Below are positions 45,728 to 57,100 of a stretch of DNA of 64,000 nucleotides, in pieces. Origin of the DNA: Apostichopus japonicus (Eukaryota > Echinodermata > Holothuroidea > Aspidochirotida > Stichopodidae). A model generated the notes under the pieces. It was not told the DNA's origin and did not search any database. It was given only the letters and a program-made list of their open reading frames with translations. Positions within the stretch are counted from its first letter, which is position 1; each line of letters starts with the position of its first letter. The position numbers and the translations under genes are program-made. The stretch spans positions 3,480,214 through 3,544,213 of the forward strand of contig NC_092567.1 of assembly GCF_037975245.1 (NCBI RefSeq), given 5' to 3'.

Positions 45728-46810
45728 TTGTGATTTTAGGCTTCTATGTGGTCGATGATTTGTGGTGATTTTACGCAAACATAGTTTGTCGAGTGCACGT
45801 GTCTTTGTTGTCATCAAACAGCTAGCTCTGGTAGTCCATAGCAAGTGCTTTCCTCTCATAGTTGTAGCTACTGTATACGTTCGTGCATGCGTAAATATTG
45901 GAATTCTCAAAATTGCTATATTTTTTTTTTTCATTCATTTATAAATAGATGGAAAAACTGGCAAGGAAATTTACGGGATGTTAAGATGGATTAAAGACGG
46001 GATAACAACAAAAATGATCGCCGCTTTTTACTAAACGTTTTTTTTTTCCAAATGCGATCGTTTGGCGATAAATCATTACACGGTCACAGCCGTAATGTAT
46101 GTTTAAGTCAAGTTGAGTGATAACATTTATTACGGGAATTCCGGTCTTGGCAACTTTTGACATGCGGGATTTGAAATCAAATTGTGTGAATCGCGCAATC
46201 CCGCTTCTTATGCGAACCCTGGATTGTAGTAACAGAAACAGTCGCAAGTGTTGTTCTTTCGTAGCGAGTTTAAAGCACTAAAATTAAAAAAAGATGTAAT
46301 AAATAAATTATAGTTATCTATAATGTATTCCATACAGGCTGGTGGGGATCAGCTGGACTTCAGCTGCATCCTTTGAAGATATTTTTCGTTCTCTTTAAGA
46401 CATTTTGAAACACAGAAATCTATATATGAGAAAGTGTGTGATACCACTACTTTTTGGAAAGAAATTTAAAGCATCAATTGATGTGATGGCTGTTCACAAA
46501 ACATCTTATAGTGCAGTGATCTCGAAGGAGCGAAATGCAAGGAACATGACTTATCTCTTAAATCAACCCATCGTAGCAATATTAAGTGTTGTTATATTTC
46601 TATTATTCAGTTCGTTGTTTACTATCACAAGACTCTGTTTTGGGTGTCTCCTTCATATAAACTGGCAACCATATATTGCTGATTCATTACTCTCTTGTAT
46701 GTAAATCAACAACAATCAACATGTCAAACGAGATTCACATAGTTCGTAAAGCCTTTAATTAAATGTAAGAAATTGTAAGAGTGTCCATTATGACGTCATT
46801 GTGACAATAC
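45728..46810. other. Non-coding stretch
   Basis: A plus-strand frame (46405-46704) includes a hydrophobic segment (AILSVVIFLLFSSLFTI). It lacks a confirmed start or any recognisable family and is not called. TGACGTCA lies at 46791. Confidence 0.4.
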
Positions 46811-46890
46811 CTTTCACATTTCTTGATTTCAAGGATGATGGAATGGATCCAACCGGTATCGTGTCTGGCATAGTGTAGCCGTAGCGAAAC
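46811..46890 (-). CDS. 80-nt internal exon (E1), minus strand
   Basis: On the minus strand a good acceptor (cttctatccatag) and a donor (gtattgtc) bound 80 nt. With one leading base it reads FRYGYTMPDTIPVGSIPSSL followed by KSRNVK, leaving one base. That base joins the exon at 43749-43810 in phase. A second frame is also open, so the phase choice rests on that join and on composition. The protein is not recognised. Upstream exons were not found between here and 51 kb. Confidence 0.55.
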
Positions 46891-49800
46891 CTATGGATAG
46901 AAGTAGAGTAATCAACGTGTAAGATGTAGAAGACGCAGAGGAATGTCCTCCTAGTCAGGTTTATTGTTTACTAAATCAATGAAGATAAACAACAATGTAG
47001 ACAATGTAAATAACAAATAACAACAAAATAAGTCACATCTAATTGATCATTCTAATCAGAATTAATTATAATCACAGGTCTTGTCTTTCAACGATTCCAA
47101 GAAAAATAAATTAGAATGGATATAGTAATTCAGATAATAATGATGATAGTTGGAACTGCTCTACCGTATGTAAATTATATGCGGTTGATATAGTAACTGT
47201 GAAAAGTATAGCTGTCCACATGATCATAATTGGCTAAACTGTCTGTATGCTTAAATTATCGATTCATTTAAAGTTGTTCAAACATGTAGAAATACAACAT
47301 TGTACAAAATAAACTAAGTAAACGGAGCGAATCCTTGTAACAACCGCTTGCCATTTTCCGCTCGGATCACGTGATTTTTATCGTATGTTATTTTCGGTAA
47401 ATTGATTGATAATATAGATCGTTTTCGTGAACCCTTCTCACTTTTAAATGAGAACTTAAATGTCTGAGATTGTTAGAGTGCAGTGGTAAAATATAAAATC
47501 TAGAAATTATGAATCTTAAAGCTGAAACTGTTTCTTAATCAGAATAGTTTAAGATGCTACAAATTACATTTTTCAACGTAATTTCGGAATGACAAACCTG
47601 GTCATACTTTGTTAATAATACACTAATGCCATCGTCGTTGATTCGCAAAAGAAAAGTTTTATTGGAATATGGAGGCACAAACACTGAGGGACAGGGGAAA
47701 ATGTGACTTTGATTTTACGCAAGAAACCACTAGACTGTCAAATTATCTGAAACCCTCTCAAAATAAATAATCTGTGCATTCCTTTCCACAGGTTCAAGTA
47801 CCGTATTTGAATGTTTTCAGCAAAAGTTTTCTTTATATATGCCGGTACTTTTGAACTGCATATTTTATCATTATTATTATAATTTTGAAGCCAGATAGCA
47901 AATTTTTAGACATAAAGGCACTCGTTACAAACACACAACAACAACAGGGCACTTGAGTTTATCGAGCATGAAATGAAATTATCTGGATTAACCGGTACCA
48001 GATAGTGCATAATATCCAATAAATATGTTAAACTCTAGCTCAGTATCATCCTACCTTATACCTGAATTGCCCAGTTCTATGTAAAATACTTCTCCGGACA
48101 TAAAAAGATATAGGTTACGTTCCTTGTATCTAATTAGCATAATTAACGCATAAATACTGCTACTACTTATGAAAAACGTTTTCTTTACAATCGTTAGTTT
48201 TCTGTATCTATCCAGTATCTATCTACTGGTTAAAACAGGCGCTTTCGAATATTTCACTAATCTTATATATAATGTAAGGGCTATAGCGGACATAACAACT
48301 CAATGTACACATGTAGGCAAAATACTGGAAATATATGTTGAACTAGTAATTTATATTGCTACAGCATTGAAAACTATTTATTAAAGGTTATATTTTAATA
48401 AAAAGGTTCTCCCCGTTTAGACCCCTCCAAACGGACGCAAGTCATATTTGGAGCCCACCCACACCCCTCCTTTCCAAAGATAACCATAATGCAAAATGCA
48501 TTGAGGTTTCGATGACTTCAATGTAGTAGACTTCTGCTTCTTAGTATAACCAGAACTAGCTGTTACGATAACACTATGGCATGATAAACACAGGTCAGTC
48601 TATTATACGTGGCTATACACACCTCCATCTAAAACAATAGGGGTCTTGTACAGTACTCAATGTTATGAATCCACACACCAAGTATTAGAGGTATCCACGA
48701 TTTCCATCGTTACATATCATGTAAAAGGTTTTTTAGAGTTTGACCTCCGGTGACCTATAGGACATTTGACCTCACAAGCAATAAGATTCTTGTTCTTAAT
48801 ATGGCAAATCCATATACCATGCATGTATGAAAAGTATCCATGATTTCTACCATGAGAAATCATGTTGTGAAGGTTTTCAGGCCTCGACAAATATTTTTGA
48901 AAGTACTCGCTATTTGGCGACCATGACTAAAAATCTAACCGCCAAATTCCACTCGCCACTAGGCCTATGATTGTTGGTCAAGTCTCCAAAGTACAGATCT
49001 GCAACATCAATACTTTCTATGAACAAAGGTTAGGCAGTAAGGGAGATGCATGGTGCTACGTAATTGCACATTAGAAAGTTATGTTTCTTTGCAGTACGAA
49101 ATTAAAACTTTTTCCAGCAAAAGTAGGTGTTGAACAAAGTAAAACATGTCGCAGAATCATAAATAAGCAGCTAGGACTACTGTAGTGTCTCAAACAATTA
49201 AAAATACAACATCTGTAAAAAATTCTACGAAGATAGCTTGGCTTCTGTTACATTAGGGTTCCTCTACTTAACTAGGCATATATACTATACAGGAAATAGA
49301 TGTGCGAGAGTCCTAAGCATATGCAGTACCTCACTGCTACTTTGAACCGCTGCTCAATTAGAGCGGCGACTTCGTACAATTTCACAATTAATTATCTGTC
49401 TTTTAGCTGCAGATTGATGCGCAAAAAATATCGCTCTTACTCCATTTCACTGCCTAAATCAAAGCGATCTTTTACGCAATGATAATCTGAGGTTGTAAGA
49501 GCATCTCTCTTCCAAATTCATAGCAGTAACAATAGCAAACTTTTCTCAAAACTCCTTAAATTTGTGTTCTATACTTTGCGAATAATAGCCAGTAGGAAAA
49601 TTGCCTTAAGAAATAATGAAGGAGATGTTTTGCCATCTTAAGTGTATTGGTATTCTGACTAGTATTCTTCACGTTGTTGTGTTAACGAACCCTAATCGAC
49701 CCAACCGTTGCTGGCCTACACAACATAAAATTGCTCGCAGGCCTAGCCAGGTTTGTTCAAGTTATCCCATAATCATAAACGTGACGAAAGTCGAACGTTA

Positions 49801-51151
49801 CTTTTAAGGCCTATAGCTAGGCTGAAACTGTTGGAAGAGACTACACAAATTTTGATCAACAACCTATCCAGACAAAAGCTGGTGAACTCACTGCCAAACT
49901 AAGACCATTTTACACAATTATTTCACATTGAGATTGGTCAAAGTAAAAATTCTAAATAGACGAACTGTTAGTTTCATAAACGCTGCCTGGTCATAACGAA
50001 ACTACATCCAACCTGAAATAAATAAGACGAAAAACGTCCAACAGAACCGCTATATTACAAAGTACACCTTTCTGCACGCAAAATAAGGCTTCCGAGCGGC
50101 ACGTTGAAGCAAATGCAAATATGTTTGTATTTTCAGTTTTAGATTCTACGGATGCCCATAAGCTCATTACCAACTGCCAATAGCCTCAGATTCGTATGAG
50201 GCGTAACGAGCACGTTATCTGATAGGCTGGTTGGTGGGAGATATGGTAGCTAATAAAACAAGGTTCCAAACTTTGACCCCAGTGACCCCAAATGACCTTT
50301 GATCTCCACAAAAAACATAGGCTGTCCTCAATGTGGTCCTCCTATTCACGAAATATGAGATTGATCCAAGTTTTCATCCTTGAGCTATCGTGTTAACAAG
50401 ATTTTCAGTATTTGGCCCCTAGTGACCCCAAATGACCTCCTCACAAAACAATGGGGTTCTTCTACTCAATGTGGTACCTATATACACCAAATTTTAGATT
50501 GGTCCAAGCTTCCCTACTTGAGATATCGTGTTTACAAGCTAGGCATCACACACACACACACACACACACATGTACGTCCTCACACAAAAGGTGTATAGTC
50601 AATTCATCTTCTTTGGAGGTCCGATAATACAAACACACCCACACACACAGACAGACACGCACACCCCCTCCGCCTGCATGAGGGCATACGTTACGATTAT
50701 CATCGAAACCAAAAAAGCGTTAATGCTTGAAGTCAGATTGATGAACAGTGAAATGTTCAAACTTGCTTCAATTTACAGGCCAAACACTCTTCTTCACCTT
50801 GGTTTTACTTATAAAATTTATCTATAAAATTATAAAACTATGTATCGCCGAGTTTGTCGTCCTGTATAATGTGTATTACGTCATGTGGCTGGGGTTTAAA
50901 CAATGTGTAGTGTTGATATAGCTGAGCGTGTGTATACATATGAAATCGGTCAACAAAGTTGAGAGAAGATAGTGACTTTTTTTTAATTAGGTTTGCAAAA
51001 TTCGGGTTTATGGTTCTTCAACAGTTTAAAACTTAGATCATGTCTTACGTAATCGTTGATTAATTGAGAGCAAACAACATTGTTGAAATATTGACAACGC
51101 GTTATGTAAACGCTGAAACCCGTCACGAAGTGTGCAAAACCTTATCTTACA
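46891..51151. other. Non-coding stretch with dispersed repeats and CA microsatellites
   Basis: Blocks at about 48610-48880 and 50270-50545 belong to one dispersed repeat family. They contain phrases such as gaccccaaatgacct, caatggggttctt or caataggggtctt, ctcaatgt, and a closing gatatcgtgtttacaag. The second block runs into a (CA)n tract at 50548-50571, with another CA-rich tract at about 50630-50665. Small open frames have no recognisable content. Confidence 0.55.
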
Positions 51152-51235
51152 CACTGTAAAAACTAAAAGGGTTTATTTACCCCAAAATAGGGTAAATGTA
51201 AATCCCGCATGTGGACACAAAGTATGGGTATTTAT

Positions 51236-51968
51236 AACCACATTTAGATGTGCATTTACCCTTTATTGTGTCGCTATGCAGGATTTACATTTACCCACTA
51301 TTTGGTTTCTTTTACACAATTAAGGTGTGAATTTACCCATTATTGTGTTGCTATGCAGGATTTACATTTACCCACTATTTGGTTACTTTTACACAATTTA
51401 TTTGTAAGTTTACCCTTTATTGTGTTGCTATGCAGGATTTACATTTACCCACTATTTGATTACTTTAACACAATTTAGGTGTGAATTTACCCATATTTGT
51501 GTTGCTATGCAGGATTTACATTTACCCACTATTTGGTTACTTTAACACAATTTAGGTGTGAATTTACCCATATTTGTGTTGCTATGCAGGATTTACATTT
51601 ACCCACTATTTGGTTACTTTAACACAATTTAGGTGTCGATTTACCCATATTTGTGTTGCTATGCAGGATTTACATTTACCCACTATTTGGTTACTTTAAC
51701 ACAACTTAGGTGTGAATTTGCCCATATTTGTGTTGCTATGCAGGATTTACATTTACCCACTATTTGGTTACTTTGACACAATTTAGGTGTGAATTTACCC
51801 ATATTTGTGTTGCTATGCAGGATTTACATTTACCCACTATTTGGTTACTTTAACACAACTTAGGTGTCAATTTACCATTATTTGAGTTGCTAAGCAAGAC
51901 TCACATTTACCCACTATTTGGTTACTTTTAAACAATATAGGTGTAAATTTATGACTTAGTTGTGTTGA
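51236..51968. repeat. 77-bp tandem array, about 9.5 copies
   Basis: The landmark gctatgca begins at 51273, 51350, 51427, 51504, 51581, 51658, 51735 and 51812, with gctaagca at 51889. The period is therefore exactly 77 throughout. Central copies are nearly identical and the outer ones diverge. Each unit holds ggatttacatttaccca and a second aatttaccca. An inverted version (gggtaaatgtaaatcc) occurs at about 51190-51205, between the terminus and the array. It could be the binding array for an element-encoded protein. Confidence 0.9.
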
Positions 51969-51979
51969 TGTGTGGGATT

Positions 51980-54125
51980 ATTCCATTAGATCTTTTGGTA
52001 CTATTATGCTTAAGATGTACAACTACCTCTTTGATGCTGCTGCACATAATTTACAATTATATTAAAGGTATTCTGTATTGGCCCAAAATTATAGCATGCT
52101 ATAATCGCTAGATGTTTTCAAAGAATACTTTCCTGGAGGTCACTACCCTCCAATGGTTCACAGACATTCTACATTGAGCACACAAGATGACTGAATGTCT
52201 CAGTGAGAAAAATTTCCTCAAGAGTGGTAATAAAAACAGTTCAGAATTTTAAGCAAAGATGACCATATTTGGCCAACACAGCATACCTTCATTGGGCTAC
52301 ATAACACAATGCAATTTAATTGTGCAGATTCTTGAATTAATATAATGGGTAAGAATGTTAAATTAGGAGAAAACTAGAAACTTCAAACATGAATACTACA
52401 CTGCATAAACGTGATATGAATAATCAATGCAATAGCATGTTTATATCAATCTAGGAATATTCATGCATAATGTACAATATGGTGAAGCAACACTTAAAGT
52501 TGGTAACATATGTGTATACTAGTAAAACCTTGACTAAAAAATGTTACATTTACTAATGTATGATCACATTTTCTCAACAATTAGAAACTGCCACAACCCA
52601 TTACTAGGCATGTCAGGTATTAAACCATGTAACAATTTTCATTTACATCGATGAATACATTTGTAAAATTAAGGTGTGCCAATCTTTTAACATTAACATA
52701 AATCTCTATTGACCACAAATATTACTTTCAGGTTGTCTGTTATGATTATGCTGTATCACTGTCACCTTAAAAATCTGGTATCACTCAAAAAGTGCATTAC
52801 TTTGGCATAACATTGGTAAAAAAGACCATAACTCCCACTTTTATAAAATGGCTCAGCAAAAAATTGAGAAACTTGGAGAATATTGGGATAAACAATAATA
52901 ACTTACTAATAAAAACAATTTGTATGTAAACAACTAACTTTGCAAATCAATGCAGGTACATCAACATGCTTTTGTTTATGATCAAACCCATCAGTTCTCA
53001 CTGACCATGAATGTTGCATCAACACAATAAAGGTTTACATGATAAGACCTGTATGTTACTAAGTTGTAAATTAATAACTCTAAAACATACCTTAACTCTA
53101 ATGTATGATTAATTATACAGTTCTTAGTGCTTTAACATTTCATGTTGATTTATCTTGAATACAACAGTACACTCAAAAAGTTGCATTAGTGTGGTGCATG
53201 TTTATGTGCACCACCCCCACCCAACCAACCAAATTTTGTTGTGACAGAACAAGCCACAATATATGGAACTTTCTTGTCACTGATCTAATTGTTCCAGCAA
53301 TTGTCTCCATGATTTTATTTATATGTGCATCAAGCATTACAAAGATTATCGATAACAACTTCCTGGTCTTGGTATAAATTGACAAAAACAAAATCAAATC
53401 GAGCAAAGATACGGTGATGCTTAAGTTTAGGCCTATGATTGTGAATGATCACCATTAACCATCTGTGTTGAGTGTAACCGAGGCTAACTGAGGAAGACTA
53501 GCATACAATTAGTCTACACTAAGCTTGCTTCAACTAGGCTGAACGTTAAACCTTAATCACTATACCCCTCTATGTTTATTGTAGACCCCACAATTTATCA
53601 CAAAATATTACTGTACACAATTTGCTATTCTTAATGCTCATCAATCTTGGTTTGAATGTATAAAAAATTTACTGGCTTAGATAATTTGCTTAATATCAAC
53701 TAATTGCTGTTTGGCCTTCTTATTACACCCAGTTCTAATTGTATTAACAGCTTATTATTGACTTTACTATATGACACCTTTTATAAAGTTGCATTAGTGT
53801 TCCAACTAAATTTTCGCCCCCAACTTTGCTCTTCGTCATAACAAGGCATGTCACAGCACTTCAAACTTGTAGTTGCCCCTGATCTCACTGTTTCACCAAT
53901 ATTGTAATGTTTAGTATTATATATCATTTAAGTGTATTAAGAATTACCCAAATTATCATTTTACACATTATTTGTCTTGTAAAATTGTGCTAACAAACTA
54001 AATCCCTGAAAACAACACTATGCAAATCCAGCAAACAATCTGAAAAACATAACTAACAATAATTCTGGGTCAACAAATAACAGAAAAACAATAGAACTTG
54101 AAGAAAAGTCACAAAATGAAATAAA
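51980..54125. other. Non-coding 3' region of the putative transposon
   Basis: AT-rich DNA with no supported gene. A minus-strand AATAAA (53580-53575) is a possible polyadenylation signal for the gene ending at 54126, about 550 bp downstream of its stop. Confidence 0.4.
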
Positions 54126-57100
54126 TCATGCTTGAAGTTTTGCAATTAATGAAATGATCTTTTGAGGCAATTTCCCCTTGTCTTTGCATTGCAGCAGAGC
54201 ATTTTGCAGAAATGTCAGTGTTCCTTTTACTTTGCCGTTATACTGTATGTTGAAAACATAATATGTTGCCAGCAGGATTAGAACTGCCTCAGGGAAAGAT
54301 GCTGCAGTACTGCATTTTTCGTTTTCTGCAATGATTGTTATGTTTGATGGGTCCAGCGGATCCCCAGTGTATGTTATGACCGGTGTGCTGATTTCAACAT
54401 CCGAGCTAACCTATCAAACAATGAAATAAATAGGATGATTAATTCCTGATAACACATTTTCAAAGGTAATCCAGCTTCTTCAGAATCACATACACTAAAC
54501 TTGCATTTGATAATATTACTTGGGAGCTGATTTGAATAAGCATCATTTCTAGCTATAAATGAATATTGCGAATGTTTCTATAACTCAGGGTATATATAAA
54601 CCAGAATGTCAAATAACTTAGTGATTCCTTGCCATTATGAAGCAACATTAGATGGCATATTTTCCAACTTCCACCGTGCTGACCTGATATCACCAGAAGT
54701 GCCATTGGCCTTAGAGTATCGAATAATAGGTGCCTATATAAGAAGATTGAATTTGAAACCAACTATCATTTCTTCAGCGATCAACTTTATTAAGACTTGG
54801 CTCTAATTGAAGACAAGTGAACTGTGACCTCCATACAAAACATTCGGGATTTGCTACTTACCAAATGCTACCTAAATTCAATTCATGATATGTGGTGGTA
54901 ATTAAAGGGTTCACGTTTTCATGTTTGTTGATCTCAAATGACCTCTGACCACAATCAAAAACAGGAAGAACCACCTACTCACCAAGGGTTACCTTGTGTT
55001 ATCTTTTAATTCAAAGAAAAAATAGGGATCATCTGCTCACCAGGGCTATCTACATATTACTCTTGAAGTGCAAACCATCTTTCACTTCTTGAGGTATAGT
55101 GTTTACAAACCGAGGCCTCACACACACCCCGATCAGCATTGCATAGATTTCTTTGGCCTTAGAAGGGTTATCGACATATTACTCTTTACATCTTTTGCAA
55201 GTTTACAAATAATACACCAACTAATGAAAGGGTTATTAAAATGGGAAGCTTACATCATCATCACTGTTTATAAACAGAAAGTTGCGATCTTCTTTCAGGA
55301 AGCCAGGTAGTATCCAGAGAGCTGCAGTCCATGTAGCATCTGTAGCAGAAATAAACACTGAAGTTATTGTCTTCATTCAGTGTAAATGAATGTAAAATGT
55401 AACACAACAGTAAAAAATTTCATGCTGATTTCCTGAAAATAACATAATGATTTAGTAAGTTGATGTAGTGTATCAATGCAGTTTTATCTCTGCACTCTTA
55501 AAAATAACTACATTGAAGTGTTCCTTAATTAATGTTTTATTGCAGGATTCAGTAAACCATCTAATTCATCCAATGACGACACTGTTGCTACTTTGCCTCA
55601 TATGGTCACAACTTGTCTCCTTGCTCAGATTATCCTGTATATATGAAACAGGATTGGCCACATTTTTCTTCATTATCTTGAAAGACCTTGGATTTTTTTT
55701 TAAGTTTTCAAACATCTGCCATCAGTTTAACTAATTTATATTTTAAGAAGCTGACAAAATGCTTGTCTCAACTGAAACTGTTAAGACATATCTCCTAGTC
55801 TACATAATAGTAAACTTTTTTATTATTTTTGGTAATTAACTCAGCACTTTGAGATGTTAACTTACCCCTTTTGTCTTTTTCTGTCAATTGCTGAATAAAG
55901 TTGTTGTATTCAACAAGGAATCGAAGAGTGCCCTTTGAGTGATTTGTGTTGTAGGTGATGATCTTTGCTGCAATGTCATCAAGATTTTTGTAGAACATCT
56001 CCGACACTGCATCCCAACTGATGATGGCTGAAAAATCTTCTATGATCTATGAATTAAGGTAATAAAAAGGATGATAATGACATTGTATTAATAAATAACT
56101 TTCAAACAGGAACTTTCAGCCAAGTATTCGTGTTAGATCATTAAGTCAGTAAAAGAATCTTGTTTTGGCAGTTATTCATGATTTTCTTCAGTCAAACCTC
56201 TATTTTAGTAGAAATTCTAAACATTCAAATACTCTTACATATCATCCATGGTATTTAGATTCACCTACTTTTTTGAAAATCCCTGTCAAAGCTAACAATG
56301 TGTTTCTTCCATGGTAAATAAAACAGCTATGATAAGCTCACTTGGCAGGTTAATTTGTGGCAAAATGCACTCATGACCCTTTTCCTTGAACTTTGTCTAC
56401 CTCAAATGATTCTTGAACTAAAAAAGGTAGGAATCATCTACTAACCAAATGCAATCAACATTCTAAGGGATTTTTAAGAAGCCAGTAACTGACAATTTTA
56501 ACACTTATTGCACTGTGTTTCATGAATATCAGCTATGATTCAAGGAAGCTTCCCTTCCTGAGAAATCCTGAGAGCAAGCTATGCAGCATGAACACAAGTT
56601 CATTCACCCTTACATACACAAGCCTTAACATTGGCTTATGATTTCGTCAAACCAACAATTTCCAGTGTAGAACATTATAATCATAAGTCTTAATAATTAG
56701 GAATCATATGTTTGAAATTACCTGTTCTGCACAAAATAGAGTAGGAAATTTGCCTCTGATTTCTGCTATTGGTGGTTTCTCCTCAAGTACAAGTCTCCTT
56801 CTCTCTCCAAATGTCAGTGCCATTAATGACTTAATTTTGTTCTTGTCTTGTTTTTTCTTTGTTGATTCCTTTTGTAGTTCCTTAATGTGCAGTTTGATAG
56901 TCTCCTCTGTTTCACCCTCAGGTAGAGTCCAATCAGCTCCGTCTTTTCGTTCTCCCTCGTCAGTTGTTGCATGTGTAGATGTCTTCCTCTTCTTCACAAC
57001 TACATCCCTCGTCATGTGTCTCCTCTCATTTCTGAACTTATCTTTGAGTGCATTTTTCAATGCATCCTACAAAACCAAGATGCAAAAATGAATGGAAGCT

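Noticed and set aside
46405-46704. 99-codon frame with a predicted membrane helix
   Set aside because: The first codon is TTG, the ATG-started part is shorter, and no family or exon border supports it.
56708-57091. 127-codon plus-strand frame
   Set aside because: Antisense shadow of the 115-codon exon 57066-56722, which has splice borders in phase with its neighbours.
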